From: Klenkia terrae
Lineage (GTDB): Bacteria; Actinomycetota; Actinomycetes; Mycobacteriales; Geodermatophilaceae
Length of the DNA: 32,331 nucleotides
Direction: 5' to 3'
Assembly (NCBI RefSeq): GCF_900491935.1
Contig: NZ_UEXK01000004.1
Location: 1,176,774-1,209,104 of the forward strand
Part shown: positions 1 to 8,967 of the stretch, piece by piece
Layout: every line of letters starts with the position of its first letter
How positions within the stretch are numbered: the first letter of the stretch is position 1
The notes under the pieces: generated by a model
Databases searched by the model: none
The model's input: the letters and a program-made list of their open reading frames with translations, nothing else
What the model was told of the DNA's origin: nothing
Made by a program: the position numbers and the translations under genes

Positions 1-2
1 CG

Positions 3-173
3 GCCCCGGGGGCCGCCGGGCGGGCCGGCGCCGCCGCGCCGGCGCTGGCCGGCCTGGGCTCCGGCACCGTCACCGGGGCCGCCGCCGCGACGGGTGCCGA
101 GGGGGGCGCCGTCGCGGCGGATCCGGCGCCCGACGGCGGCCACAGCTTCGACACCTCCACCTGCATCGACTGA
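3..173 (+). CDS. C-terminal end of an unknown Ala/Gly-rich protein (partial)
   Basis: An open reading frame enters from the left edge and ends at TGA 171-173, giving 56 visible residues. The stretch is low-complexity Ala/Gly/Pro with a more ordered tail ending GHSFDTSTCID. The single late cysteine and the acidic end are the only distinguishing features. It converges on the penicillin-binding protein gene with only 12 bases between the stops, which supports a real gene end. No family can be named because the body of the protein lies outside the window. Confidence 0.55.
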   Translation, partial: APGAAGRAGAAAPALAGLGSGTVTGAAAATGAEGGAVAADPAPDGGHSFDTSTCID

Positions 174-189
174 GCGCGGCTGCGCTCAG
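170..189. terminator. Compact palindrome spanning two convergent stop codons
   Basis: CTGAGCGC (170-177) pairs perfectly with GCGCTCAG (182-189) around the four-base loop GGCT. The stem contains the TGA of the leftmost gene and, on the other strand, the TGA of the penicillin-binding protein gene. There is no T-tract, as is common in actinobacteria, so a bidirectional terminator role is inferred from structure and position only. Confidence 0.45.
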
Positions 190-2261
190 CAGACCAGCGC
201 CAGGTCGCCCTCCCGGAACGGGCAGTCCCCGCCCGCCGGCACGCCGAGCACCGTCCGGTCGGCCGCCGGGAAGTCCGGGGTCGGTCCCTGGGCGAGCACC
301 GGGGCCATCGCGTCGTGCCAGATCTGGGCGCTCTTCCCCCCGCCGAAGCCACCGACGTCGACGTTCTGGTCCGGGTCGAACACCAGCACGCTCGCGGTGT
401 AGTCGGGAGTGGACCCCACGAAGGCGACCGACACGTTGCCCTGGGTGGTGCCGGTCTTGCCGGCGATGTCGTGCCCGGAGACCCGCGCCCGGGAGGCGGT
501 GCCGATGTCGGACTCGACGTCACCGCGCATGACCTGGGCGAGGGTGTGGGCCACCGGCGCCGGCAGCGCCCCGGGCGTGCAGTGGTCCCCGGTGTCCAGG
601 GCTCCCCCGCTGCCGGCCAGCTGGGTGCCGCCGGGCCCGAGGACGGCGGTCACCGGGGTGGGGTCGCACCGGGTGCCGCCGGAGAACACCGTGGCGTAGG
701 CGTCGGCCAGGTCCAGCGGGCTGGTCGCCTGCGGTCCCAGGGTGAACGAGCCCTGCTCGCCGTCGACGATCTGCTGGGCGTCGTCGTCGGTCAGCGACGC
801 CAGGCCGAGGGTCTGCGCCTCGTGCACCGGTCCCGCCACGCTGCCGAGGTGGTCCTCCAGGCCGACGAAGAAGGTGTTGGAGGACTCGACGAGTGCGTCG
901 GCCAGGTCGAGCGTCGCCGGGTAGTGCCCGGCGTTGCCCACCGTGTACGGCACGCCCCGGGTGCCGCCGTCCCGCTTGTAGACCGTGGACGTGTACGGGT
1001 CCGAGGTGGTCTGGGTGAACGATGCGGTGTAGCCGTGCTGGAGGGCGTACGCCGCGGTGAACAGCTTGTAGGTCGATCCCGACCCGCGGGCGGCCGCCGT
1101 CGGCAGGTCCACCGAGGTGCACCCGTCCCCGGTGCAGCCGTAGGTCCGGTTCACGCTCATCGCCAGCACGTGCCCGGTGCCGGGCTGCACGACGTCGTAG
1201 ACCGCGGCCAACGAGCTGTCCCGCGGCACCGTGCGGACGACGGCGGCGTCGCCGGCCTGCTGGACGCCCGGCGCCAGCGTCGTGCGGATGGTCAGCCCAC
1301 CGCCGTCGAGCTCGGCGTCGGTCAGGCCGAGCGTGCCGGTGAGGTAGGTGCGGAGGTAGCTGCAGAAGAACCCGCCGCCCAGCGCCTGTGCGCAGCCCTG
1401 CGGCGGCGCTGCGGTCGGCGTGGTCGCCACCGGGGCGGCCGTGTCGGCGGCCAGGTCGGCGTCGTCCAGGTCGCCGTGGTCGTGCATCCGCTGCAGGACG
1501 ACGTCCCGGCGGGCCTGCGCCGCGTCCGGGTGGGCGATCGGGTCGTCGGCCGACGGGTTCTGCACCAGCCCGGCCAGGGTGGCCGCCTGCAGCGGCGTCA
1601 GGGCCGATGCATCGACCGAGAAGTAGGTCCGCGCGGCGGCCTGCACGCCGTAGGCCCCGTGCCCGAAGTAGACCGTGTTGAGGTAGCGGGTGAGGATCTC
1701 GGACTTGCTGAGCCGGGCGTCCACCGCCAGGGCCAGCCGGGCCTCGGTCAGCTTGCGGGCGACCGTGTCGGCGGTGGCCGCCTGCTGCCCGGCGGTCGTG
1801 GTCGCGTCCTGCAGCAGCACTTGCTTGACCAGCTGCTGGGTCAGCGTCGACCCACCCTGGGCGGCCCCGCCCGAGGACAGGTCGGCCACCAGGGCCCGCA
1901 GCGTGCCGATCGGGTCCACGCCGCCGTGGGAGTAGAAGCGGGAGTCCTCCACGTCGACCAGCGCGGTGCCCATGACCGGCGCGATCGCGTCGGCGGCGAC
2001 CGGCACCCGGTCGCGGTCGTAGAAGTCCGTGATCAGCGAGCCGTCCGCGGCGAGCACCTGGGTCACCGCCGGCAGGGGCTGCTCGGTCACCTCAGCCACG
2101 GTGGCCGCCGACAGCGGCCCCTGGCGGTCACCGACCGCCTGCCCGGCCGCGTCGGCCACCAGCACCCAGGGCACCACACCGGCGGCGACCAGCACCCCGG
2201 CGACCACCACCGCACCGACCAGTCCACCCCACGTCCGCACCCGCACCGCAGCAGGCTGCAC
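186..2261 (-). CDS. Class A penicillin-binding protein (glycosyltransferase/transpeptidase)
   Basis: Bifunctional peptidoglycan synthase of 691 residues that polymerises lipid II into glycan strands and cross-links stem peptides outside the membrane. One membrane segment lies at residues 12-37. The GT51 glycosyltransferase domain follows, with the catalytic-Glu motif EDSRFYSHGG (E105) and QGGSTLTQQLVKQ (135-147). The transpeptidase domain shows SxxK as STYK (S396, K399), SxN as SSN (460-462) and KTG at 602-604, so all catalytic motifs are intact. The length is usual for the family. The start chosen is GTG at 2261 with AGGA upstream. The gene is divergent from xseA (68-base gap) and converges on the leftmost gene. 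Which PBP orthologue it is cannot be told from sequence alone. Confidence 0.93.
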   Translation of the reverse strand: MQPAAVRVRTWGGLVGAVVVAGVLVAAGVVPWVLVADAAGQAVGDRQGPLSAATVAEVTEQPLPAVTQVLAADGSLITDFYDRDRVPVAADAIAPVMGTALVDVEDSRFYSHGGVDPIGTLRALVADLSSGGAAQGGSTLTQQLVKQVLLQDATTTAGQQAATADTVARKLTEARLALAVDARLSKSEILTRYLNTVYFGHGAYGVQAAARTYFSVDASALTPLQAATLAGLVQNPSADDPIAHPDAAQARRDVVLQRMHDHGDLDDADLAADTAAPVATTPTAAPPQGCAQALGGGFFCSYLRTYLTGTLGLTDAELDGGGLTIRTTLAPGVQQAGDAAVVRTVPRDSSLAAVYDVVQPGTGHVLAMSVNRTYGCTGDGCTSVDLPTAAARGSGSTYKLFTAAYALQHGYTASFTQTTSDPYTSTVYKRDGGTRGVPYTVGNAGHYPATLDLADALVESSNTFFVGLEDHLGSVAGPVHEAQTLGLASLTDDDAQQIVDGEQGSFTLGPQATSPLDLADAYATVFSGGTRCDPTPVTAVLGPGGTQLAGSGGALDTGDHCTPGALPAPVAHTLAQVMRGDVESDIGTASRARVSGHDIAGKTGTTQGNVSVAFVGSTPDYTASVLVFDPDQNVDVGGFGGGKSAQIWHDAMAPVLAQGPTPDFPAADRTVLGVPAGGDCPFREGDLALVC

Positions 2262-2329
2262 CCCGGTCCTGGCCGGGGCCTGGGAGCGGGCTGGCAGCCG
2301 CCGCGGCCGGCACCTGGCAGGCTCGACCC

Positions 2330-3550
2330 GTGACCGCCCCCTCCTCCGCCGAGCAGCCGTGGCCGGTCCGCACGGTGGCCCGCAAGGTCGCCGAGTACAT
2401 CGGCCGGCTCGGCGAGGTGTGGGTGGAGGGCCAGGTCGCCCAGCTCTCCCGGCGGGGCGCGGCGACGGTCTTCCTCACCCTGCGGGACACCGCGGCCGAC
2501 CTGTCGGTCCCGGTCACCTGCCCGCGCGACGTCGCCGACCGGCCGGGGCTGGCGCTCACCGAGGGTGCCCGGGTGCTCGTGCGGGCCCGGCCGGACTACT
2601 ACATCGCCCGCGGGTCGTTCTCGCTGCGGGCCACCGAGATCCGGGCGGTCGGCCTGGGCGAGCTGCTGGCCCGGATCGAGCGGATCCGCGGGCTGCTGGC
2701 CGCCGAGGGGCTCTTCGACGCCGTCCGCAAGCGACCGCTGCCCTTCGCGCCGGCCGTCGTCGGGCTGGTGACCGGCAAGGACAGCGCCGCCGAGCGCGAC
2801 GTCCTGGTCACCGCGCGGCGGCGCTGGCCGGCCGTCCGGTTCGCCGTCCAGCACTGCGTCGTGCAGGGGCCCTCGGCCGCCGGCGAGGTCATGGCGGCGC
2901 TGCAGCGGCTGGACCGCGACCCCGAGGTGGCCGTCATCGTGCTGGCCCGCGGGGGTGGGTCGGTGGAGGACCTGCTGCCCTTCTCCGACGAGGGCCTGGT
3001 GCGGGCGATCGCCGCCTGCCGCACGCCCGTGGTCACCGCCGTCGGGCACGAGACCGACACGACGCTGGTCGACCACGTGGCCGACGTCCGGGCGGCCACC
3101 CCCACGGATGCCGCGCACCGGGTGGTCCCGGAGATCGGCGAGCAGCGCCGACTGGTCGACGGGTTGCGCGCCCGGGCGCTGGCCCTGGTGACCGGCCGGC
3201 TGGACCAGCAGCAGCGCTGGCTGGACCAGGTGCGCAGCAGGCCGGCGATCGCCGAGCCCCGGCGGCTGCTGGCCGGCCGGGACGACGACGTCGCGGCACT
3301 CCGGCTCCGGGCCACCCGGACGCTGGTCCACCGGGTCGACCTGGCCGTCCGGGACCTGGAGCACGCCCGGGCCCGGGTCACCGCGCTGTCCCCGCAGGCC
3401 ACCCTGGAGCGCGGCTACGCCCTGGTGCAGACCGCGGACGGCGGGCTCGTCCGCGACCCCGACGACGTGGCCGACGGCCAGGCGCTCGCGGTGCGGGTGG
3501 CCGGCGGTCGCATCCCGGTGCGCGTCGACCGGCAGGATGGGCAACCGTGA
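2330..3550 (+). CDS. xseA: Exodeoxyribonuclease VII large subunit
   Basis: Catalytic subunit (406 residues) of exonuclease VII, which degrades single-stranded DNA from both ends into oligonucleotides in the cytoplasm. The N-terminal OB-fold covers roughly residues 10-105 (YIGRLGEVWVEGQVAQLSRR region). The catalytic domain carries GLVTGKDSAAERDV, ARGGGSVEDLLPFSDE near residue 207 and GHETDTTLVDHVADVRAATP near 240, all family hallmarks. A helical region follows and binds XseB. The start is GTG at 2330. The stop overlaps the xseB start (GTGA), so the two subunits are translationally coupled. Confidence 0.97.
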   Translation: MTAPSSAEQPWPVRTVARKVAEYIGRLGEVWVEGQVAQLSRRGAATVFLTLRDTAADLSVPVTCPRDVADRPGLALTEGARVLVRARPDYYIARGSFSLRATEIRAVGLGELLARIERIRGLLAAEGLFDAVRKRPLPFAPAVVGLVTGKDSAAERDVLVTARRRWPAVRFAVQHCVVQGPSAAGEVMAALQRLDRDPEVAVIVLARGGGSVEDLLPFSDEGLVRAIAACRTPVVTAVGHETDTTLVDHVADVRAATPTDAAHRVVPEIGEQRRLVDGLRARALALVTGRLDQQQRWLDQVRSRPAIAEPRRLLAGRDDDVAALRLRATRTLVHRVDLAVRDLEHARARVTALSPQATLERGYALVQTADGGLVRDPDDVADGQALAVRVAGGRIPVRVDRQDGQP

Positions 3551-3768
3551 GCACGCCCGGGACACCTGACGACGCACCGCCGACCCAGAGCTACGAGGAC
3601 GCCCGCGAGGAGCTCGCCGACGTCGTCCGGAAGCTGGAGGGCGGCGGGCTGACCCTCGAGGAGTCCCTGGCCCTGTGGGAGCGCGGCGAGGAGCTGGCCG
3701 GGGTCTGCCAGCACTGGCTGGACGCCGCCCGCGAGCGGCTGCAGAGAGCCAGTCCGCAGGACGACTGA
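3547..3768 (+). CDS. xseB: Exodeoxyribonuclease VII small subunit
   Basis: Small helical subunit (73 residues) that binds the large subunit to form active exonuclease VII. The motif SYEDAREELADVVRKLEGG followed by LTLEESLALWERGEEL is the classic XseB signature. The GTG start at 3547 overlaps the xseA stop by four bases, as is usual for this pair. A terminator-like hairpin follows. Confidence 0.97.
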   Translation: MSTPGTPDDAPPTQSYEDAREELADVVRKLEGGGLTLEESLALWERGEELAGVCQHWLDAARERLQRASPQDD

Positions 3769-3777
3769 CGCCTGTGC

Positions 3778-3830
3778 GGCCCCGTCCCGGGTTCCCTCGC
3801 GAGCCTGCGGGCGGAGGGCTGGACGGGGTC
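3778..3830. terminator. Bidirectional terminator-like structure between xseB and the DUF4245 gene
   Basis: GGCCCCGTCC (3778-3787) pairs with GGACGGGGTC (3821-3830), including one G-T wobble. An inner CCCTC/GAGGG stem (3794-3798 with 3814-3818) lies inside. It occupies almost all of the gap between two convergent genes, so it can serve both strands. There is no T-tract. Confidence 0.5.
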
Positions 3831-3836
3831 CTTCCG

Positions 3837-4457
3837 TCAGCCGGCGGAGTAGACGGCCACCGCTGCGGCCAGGGTGCGCAGCTCGTCGTCCGACGCCGAG
3901 CCGGTGACCACCGCGACGACGTCGTCGCCGGCGTCCAGCCGGTAGGCGGTCTCCTCCCGCTGGGTGGTCAGCTGCGTCCAGTCCCGGCCGCCGATCTGCA
4001 CGGTGCCGACCTCGTCGGCACCGCTGAGCACGGTGTCCAGGTCGTCGGCCCGGGGGTCGTCCCCGACGACGTAGCCGGCGTACTCCTCGTCGGGGGTGAC
4101 CCAGCCGATGGCCAGGGTCACGGGGTCGCCGTCCTCGGTGGCGGCGCCGGCGTCGGTGCGGATGCTGGTGGGCCGCCAGTCCTCGGGCAGGTCCAGCGGC
4201 ACCAGCAGCGGGTAGCTCGCGCGTGCGGCGGCCAGCTGGATGCCGGACTGGATCTCGACGGGGCGGACGGGGTCGGCGGAGTTCTGCCGCAGCGCCACCA
4301 GACCCACCAGGGCCAGCACGATCACGGTCAGCGGGAGCAGCGAGCGGACCATGTTGGCGGCGGTGAACTTGGCCGCGCGCTCGTCGGCCGAGGTGCGGAC
4401 GACCGCGGCCTGGGTGGCGTCGGGAGCCTGCTGACCCTGGGGTGCGGTGTCGGCCAT
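3837..4457 (-). CDS. DUF4245 single-pass membrane protein
   Basis: Protein of 206 residues of unknown function. A charged cytoplasmic N-terminus (about 40 residues) is followed by one hydrophobic segment, LLPLTVIVLALVGLVALRQN, then an extracytoplasmic domain of about 150 residues with the pattern YPLLVPLDLPEDWRPTSIR typical of DUF4245. The family is actinobacterial and is commonly found beside xseB and glpX, as here. The start chosen is ATG 4457 (MADTAPQGQQ). An in-frame GTG at 4487 would add ten residues that look non-coding. The gene is divergent from glpX. Confidence 0.85.
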   Translation of the reverse strand: MADTAPQGQQAPDATQAAVVRTSADERAAKFTAANMVRSLLPLTVIVLALVGLVALRQNSADPVRPVEIQSGIQLAAARASYPLLVPLDLPEDWRPTSIRTDAGAATEDGDPVTLAIGWVTPDEEYAGYVVGDDPRADDLDTVLSGADEVGTVQIGGRDWTQLTTQREETAYRLDAGDDVVAVVTGSASDDELRTLAAAVAVYSAG

Positions 4458-4540
4458 GCACCTAGGATCGCAGCAGCGCTCCCCCATCCCGTCGCCCGGC
4501 GGTGCTCCACCGGCGCGGCGGCCTCCCGAGGAGGTCCTCG

Positions 4541-5596
4541 TTGTCCCTGCCCGTCCCGGACGGTCCGGTCCCGACCTACCACTCCGCCTTCCACGAGCAG
4601 ACGCCGCCCACGGGCATCCGCCCCGACCGCAACCTCGCCATGGAGCTGGTCCGGGTGACCGAGGCCGGCGCGATGGCCGCCGGTCGCTGGGTGGGCCGCG
4701 GTGACAAGAACGGCGGGGACGGCGCGGCGGTGGACGCCATGCGGGCGCTGATCCAGACCGTCAGCATGCGCGGCACCGTCGTCATCGGGGAGGGCGAGAA
4801 GGACGAGGCCCCGATGCTGTTCAACGGCGAGGAGGTCGGCGACGGCACCGGGGCCGAGTGCGACGTCGCCGTCGACCCGGTGGACGGCACGACGCTGATG
4901 GCCAAGGGCATGCCCAACGCCGTCTCGGTGCTCGCGGTGGCCGACCGGGGCGCGATGTACGACCCGTCGGCCGTGTTCTACATGGACAAGATCGCCACCG
5001 GCGCGATCGCCGCCGACGTGGTCGACATCCGCTTGCCGGTGAAGGAGAACATCCGCCGCGTGGCCAAGGCGAAGAAAGCCTGGCCGGCCGACGTCACCGT
5101 GGTCATCCTCGACCGCCCCCGGCACGAGAAGCTGGCCCAGGAGGTCCGCGACGCCGGGGCCCGGATCAAGTTCATCTCCGACGGCGACGTCGCCGGCGCC
5201 ATCGCCGCGGCCCGCGAGGGCACCGGCGTGGACCTGCTGCTGGGCATCGGCGGCACGCCCGAGGGCATCATCACCGCCTGCGCGCTCAAGTGCATGGGCG
5301 GCGCCCTGCAGGGCCGGCTCATGCCCAAGGACGACGAGGAGAAGCAGAAGGCCATCGACGCCGGCCACGACCTGGACCGGGTGCTCGACATCGACGACCT
5401 GGTCCGCGGCGACGTGTTCTTCGTGGCCACCGGCATCACCGACGGCGAGCTGCTGCGCGGCGTGCAGTACCGCTCGGGCGGGTGCACCACGCAGTCGCTG
5501 GTCATGCGCTCCCGGTCGGGCACCATCCGGGCCATCGAGAGCCTGCACTCCCTCGAGAAGCTCAACCAGCTCTCGGCGGGCGACCCGCCCTACTGA
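4541..5596 (+). CDS. glpX: Class II fructose-1,6-bisphosphatase
   Basis: Gluconeogenic enzyme (351 residues) that hydrolyses fructose 1,6-bisphosphate to fructose 6-phosphate in the cytosol. In many actinobacteria GlpX is the main FBPase. Diagnostic metal and phosphate motifs are [33 protein letters not shown] (83-100) and [11 protein letters not shown] (108-118), with [20 protein letters not shown] later. The start chosen is TTG at 4541, preceded by a strong GAGGAGG (4528-4534). An upstream in-frame start at 4502 would place this Shine-Dalgarno inside the gene. A very stable hairpin follows the stop. Confidence 0.95.
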   Translation: MSLPVPDGPVPTYHSAFHEQTPPTGIRPDRNLAMELVRVTEAGAMAAGRWVGRGDKNGGDGAAVDAMRALIQTVSMRGTVVIGEGEKDEAPMLFNGEEVGDGTGAECDVAVDPVDGTTLMAKGMPNAVSVLAVADRGAMYDPSAVFYMDKIATGAIAADVVDIRLPVKENIRRVAKAKKAWPADVTVVILDRPRHEKLAQEVRDAGARIKFISDGDVAGAIAAAREGTGVDLLLGIGGTPEGIITACALKCMGGALQGRLMPKDDEEKQKAIDAGHDLDRVLDIDDLVRGDVFFVATGITDGELLRGVQYRSGGCTTQSLVMRSRSGTIRAIESLHSLEKLNQLSAGDPPY

Positions 5597-5608
5597 TCGA
5601 CGGCGACG

Positions 5609-5651
5609 CGACGACGGCCGGGCCCCCACGCGGGGGACCCGGCCGTCGTCG
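5609..5651. terminator. Strong bidirectional terminator hairpin after glpX
   Basis: Positions 5609-5627 pair with 5632-5651 through 19 base pairs with one bulged A (5637) and a four-base loop ACGC. It fills the gap between the convergent glpX and the interrupted tyrosine-repeat gene. No T-tract follows on either strand, but the stem is one of the two most stable in the window. Confidence 0.75.
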
Positions 5652-5662
5652 GTCGTGGGGGG

Positions 5663-6364
5663 TCAGAAGTCCGAGCAGTCGAACACCGAGGACTGCTCGG
5701 TGTAGGGCACCCGCCCGCCGCAGCTCTCGGCGTACATCTCGTAGACCGAGCCGATGTCCGAGCTGAAGTACAGGTCGTAGCACCCCTCGACGTCGCCGTC
5801 GAAGCACTGCTGCGCGTACCCGTCGAGCTCGGGGTCGTCGCCGAGACCGTCCGGCGAGGTGGGCGTGCCCTCGACGATGGTGCCGTAGATGTCGCCGTCG
5901 TCCGACGAGCTGCTCGCCGACGAGGAGCTGGAGGACGACGAGCTGGAGGACGACGAGCCGGAGGACGACGAGCTGGAGGACGACGAGCTGGTCGACGCCG
6001 CGGTGCTCGTGGGCGCCGTGGTCGTGGTGTCGTCGTCGTCCCCGCCGAGGAAGACCACCAGGCCGACCACGATCGCCGCGATCACCACGACGGCGGCGAT
6101 CGACGCGGCGATGATCGTGTTCTTGTTGTCCTTGGGCGGCTGGCCGTAGGGCGCCTGACCGTAGGCCGGCTGCTGTCCGTACTGCTGCTGCCCGTACTGC
6201 TGCTGCCCGTACTGGTCCTGCCCGTACTGCGGCTACTGCCCGTACTGGGGATGGCCGTACCCGGGCTGCCCGTACTGCGGCTGGCCGTACCGGGGCTGCT
6301 GCCCGTACTGGTCACCACCCCACGGCTGCTGACCGTCGGCGGGCGGGTAGGGGGGCTGCGACAT
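5663..6364 (-). pseudogene. YGQ-repeat membrane protein gene interrupted by an in-frame amber codon
   Basis: Reading from ATG 6364 (GAGGAG at 6373-6378) gives a start, MSQPPYPPADGQQPWGG, and YGQ repeats nearly identical in style to the neighbouring paralogue. Codon 44 (6233-6235) is TAG. The frame then resumes with PQYGQDQYGQQ, more repeats, a membrane segment (IAAVVVIAAIVVGLVVFLGG), a poly-Ser linker and one cysteine domain (CFDGDVEGCYDLYF, ending SCGGR). The repeat context shows that CAG (Gln) is expected, so a single C-to-T change explains the stop. The downstream part keeps the frame intact for 190 codons, so the event is recent, a sequencing error, or tolerated by readthrough or an internal restart. 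Function unknown. It lies downstream of its paralogue on the same strand. Confidence 0.75.
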
Positions 6365-6384
6365 GCGGTGGACTCCTCGGTTCC

Positions 6385-6419
6385 GGTGGCCAGCGGATCC
6401 TAGGGATCCGCTGGCCACC
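6385..6419 (-). terminator. Perfect 16-bp inverted repeat between the two YGQ-repeat genes
   Basis: GGTGGCCAGCGGATCC (6385-6400) and its exact complement (6404-6419) are separated by TAG. On the minus strand it lies 63 bases after the stop of the upstream paralogue and only six bases before the GAGGAG Shine-Dalgarno of the interrupted gene. It may end the first transcript or control initiation of the second gene. No T-tract is present. Confidence 0.6.
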
Positions 6420-6482
6420 AGGCCACTTCCCGTGACCGTCCGGTGACCTACCGACGGCGACGGAGCCCGCGCGCGGCCGGGG

Positions 6483-7427
6483 TCAGCCGGGGAACGCCGT
6501 CCGGCAGGTGACGCCGGTCCCGACTGCCTGCCGGCCGGCGCAGGAGTCGCCGTAGTCCCGGTAGACCTGCTGCTCGGGCGCGGAGGCGGCGAAGTAGAGC
6601 GAGTCGCAGTCGCTCATCGAGCCGCCGTAGCAGCTGCTGGCCAGCGCGTTCAGCGACGTATCGGTGCCGAGTCCGTCCGGGCTCGCGCCGGGGGGCGGGA
6701 TGTCCCCGCCGGACGAGCCGCCGCTGCCGTCCCCGTAGGTGGACGCGCACTGTCCCGCGGACGGGTCGTTGCGCCCGCCGCAGGTCTCGCCGTAGGTCTC
6801 GTAGTCCGAGCCGACGTCGGAGGTCAGCCACAGCGTGTCGCAGGCCGCCCAGTCCTCCGCGAAGCACTGCTCCGCCAGCTGGTCGAGCTCCGCGTCGTCC
6901 CCGAGGCCGCTGGGGGCGGTCCCCTCGGGCACCGACCCGGACCCGCCGCCGGACCCGCCGCCGGACGACGAGCTGGACGACGACCCGGACGAGCTCGAGG
7001 ACGAGGCAGCCGACGACGAGGCCGAGGTCGAGGTGGGTGCGGCGGTGGTGCCGGAGTCGTCGTCGTCACCGAGGAACAGCACGAGCCCGACGACGATCGC
7101 CGCCACGACCACGACCGCGCCGATGGCCAGGGCGATCAGCGGGCCCTTGCTCTTCGGCGGCTGCTGGCCGTAGGGCTGCTGGCCGAACTGCTGGTCGGGC
7201 TGGCCGTACTGCGGCTGCCCGTACTGCGGCTGCCCGTACTGGCCCTGCTGGCCGTACTGGTCGGGCTGGCCGAACTGGGGCTGCTGCCCGTACTGGCCCT
7301 GCTGCCCGTACTGGTCGGGCTGGCCGTACTGCGGCTGCCCGTACTGGCCCTGCTGCCCGTACGGGTCGGGCTGCTGCCCGTAGGGCGGCTGGGATCCGTC
7401 GTTCGGGGGGTACGGGGGCTGGGACAT
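6483..7427 (-). CDS. YGQ-repeat, single-pass membrane protein with two cysteine domains
   Basis: Protein of about 314 residues, function unknown. The N-terminal ~90 residues are a disordered cytoplasmic tail with eleven YGQ and two FGQ units. One hydrophobic segment follows near residues 96-119 (LIALAIGAVVVVAAIVVGLV region), then DDDD and a Ser/Gly linker to about 165. Two copies of a ~46-residue domain follow (about 174-218 and 251-298). Each starts GLG.D..L, has C at the end of helix one, C-D-.-L-.. next, and ends .YGD/ETC.GR, so three cysteines each. The architecture (Gln/Tyr-rich tail, membrane anchor, extracellular repeats) is common in actinobacterial proteins of unknown role. Start ATG 7427 with GAGGAG at 7435-7440. 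It is a tandem paralogue of the interrupted gene downstream. Confidence 0.85.
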   Translation of the reverse strand: MSQPPYPPNDGSQPPYGQQPDPYGQQGQYGQPQYGQPDQYGQQGQYGQQPQFGQPDQYGQQGQYGQPQYGQPQYGQPDQQFGQQPYGQQPPKSKGPLIALAIGAVVVVAAIVVGLVLFLGDDDDSGTTAAPTSTSASSSAASSSSSSGSSSSSSSGGGSGGGSGSVPEGTAPSGLGDDAELDQLAEQCFAEDWAACDTLWLTSDVGSDYETYGETCGGRNDPSAGQCASTYGDGSGGSSGGDIPPPGASPDGLGTDTSLNALASSCYGGSMSDCDSLYFAASAPEQQVYRDYGDSCAGRQAVGTGVTCRTAFPG

Positions 7428-7563
7428 GGCGGTGCTCCTCGATCGGCGTCGCCGCGCAGCGTAGGCAACCGGTGACCGGTCCACCAGTGCCTGCGGCACG
7501 GGTACCCCGGCCGGTTGTCTAGGGTCGGTGCCGAACCGACCGACGTTCCCCCGGGAGAGCAGC

Positions 7564-8958
7564 GTGGCCACCGAGCAGGACTTCCGCATCGAGCACGACT
7601 CCATGGGCGAGGTCCGGGTGCCGGCCCACGCCAAGTGGCGTGCGCAGACCCAGCGCGCCGTGGAGAACTTCCCGATCAGCGGCACCCCGATCGAGCGCGA
7701 GCTGATCGGTGCGCTGGCCGCCATCAAGGGGGCCGCCGCTGCGGTGAACGCCTCGCTCGGTGTGCTGCCCGACGACGTGGCCGCCGCCATCGGCACCGCC
7801 GCGGCCGAGGTGGCCCGCGGGGACTGGGACGACCACTTCCCGATCGACGTGTTCCAGACCGGGTCGGGGACCTCGTCGAACATGAACACCAACGAGGTCA
7901 TCGCGACGCTGGCGTCGGAGGCCTCCGGGCTGTCGGTGCACCCCAACGACCACGTCAACGCGTCGCAGTCCTCCAACGACGTGTTCCCCTCCGCGATCCA
8001 CATCGCCACGACCCGGGCCGTCGTCGTCGTCCTGGTGCCGGCGCTGGAGCACCTGGCCGCCTCCCTCGAGCGCAAGGCGACCGAGTTCGCCACCGTGGTG
8101 AAGAGCGGCCGCACGCACCTGATGGACGCCACCCCGGTCACCCTCGGCCAGGAGTTCGGCGGGTACGCCGCGGCGATCCGGTACGGCGTGGAGCGGCTGC
8201 AGGCCTCCCTCCCCCGCATCGGCGAGCTGCCGCTGGGCGGCACCGCGGTCGGCACCGGGATCAACACCCCGCCCGGGTTCGCCGCGGCGATCATCGAGCG
8301 GCTGGCCACCGAGATGGAGCTGCCGCTGACCGAGGCGCGCGACCACTTCGAGGCGCAGAGCTCCCGCGACGGCCTGGTCGAGGCCTCCGGCCAGCTCAAG
8401 ACCATCGCCGTCGGGCTGGTCAAGATCTGCAACGACCTGCGCTGGATGGGCTCGGGCCCCCGGACCGGCCTGGGCGAGATCGCGCTGCCCGACCTGCAGC
8501 CCGGCTCCTCGATCATGCCCGGCAAGGTGAACCCGGTCCTGCCCGAGGCCGCGATCCAGGTCGCCGCCCAGGTCATCGGCAACGACGCCGCGGTCACCTT
8601 CGCCGGCACGACCGGCTCCTTCGAGCTGAACGTGACGCTGCCGCTGATGGCCCGCAACGTGCTGGAGTCCATCCGGCTGCTGGCCAACGTCTCCCGGCTG
8701 CTGGCCGACCGCTGCGTCGACGGCATCACCGCCGACGTCGAGCAGTGCCGCACCTACGCCGAGAGCTCGCCGTCCATCGTCACGCCGCTGAACAAGTACA
8801 TCGGCTACGAGGAGGCGGCGATCGTGGCCAAGACCTCGCTCAAGGAGCAGAAGACGATCCGCCAGGTCGTGGTGGAGCGTGGCTACGTCGAGCAGGGGAA
8901 GCTCACCGAGGAGCAGCTGGACGCCGCCCTCGACGTGCTGTCGATGACCCACCCGTGA
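7564..8958 (+). CDS. fumC: Class II fumarate hydratase
   Basis: TCA-cycle enzyme (464 residues) that interconverts fumarate and L-malate in the cytosol, iron-independent and homotetrameric. It carries the superfamily signature [10 protein letters not shown] at 314-323, [15 protein letters not shown] and [20 protein letters not shown], which hold substrate-binding and catalytic residues. The length is normal. The start chosen is GTG 7564, after a GGGAGAG-like ribosome site. An in-frame start at 7528 would add twelve unsupported residues. It is next to citrate synthase, giving two TCA enzymes in a row, separated by 58 bases with a hairpin. Confidence 0.96.
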   Translation: MATEQDFRIEHDSMGEVRVPAHAKWRAQTQRAVENFPISGTPIERELIGALAAIKGAAAAVNASLGVLPDDVAAAIGTAAAEVARGDWDDHFPIDVFQTGSGTSSNMNTNEVIATLASEASGLSVHPNDHVNASQSSNDVFPSAIHIATTRAVVVVLVPALEHLAASLERKATEFATVVKSGRTHLMDATPVTLGQEFGGYAAAIRYGVERLQASLPRIGELPLGGTAVGTGINTPPGFAAAIIERLATEMELPLTEARDHFEAQSSRDGLVEASGQLKTIAVGLVKICNDLRWMGSGPRTGLGEIALPDLQPGSSIMPGKVNPVLPEAAIQVAAQVIGNDAAVTFAGTTGSFELNVTLPLMARNVLESIRLLANVSRLLADRCVDGITADVEQCRTYAESSPSIVTPLNKYIGYEEAAIVAKTSLKEQKTIRQVVVERGYVEQGKLTEEQLDAALDVLSMTHP

Positions 8959-8967
8959 CACCCGCTG

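Noticed and set aside
315-2333. A 672-codon plus-strand frame opposite the penicillin-binding protein
   Set aside because: Low-complexity Arg/Gly/Val composition; the opposite strand has all catalytic motifs of a class A PBP.
5880-6000. Short tandem repeat array, CRISPR-like
   Set aside because: It is the poly-serine linker of the YGQ-repeat gene; there are no equal spacers and no palindromic repeats.
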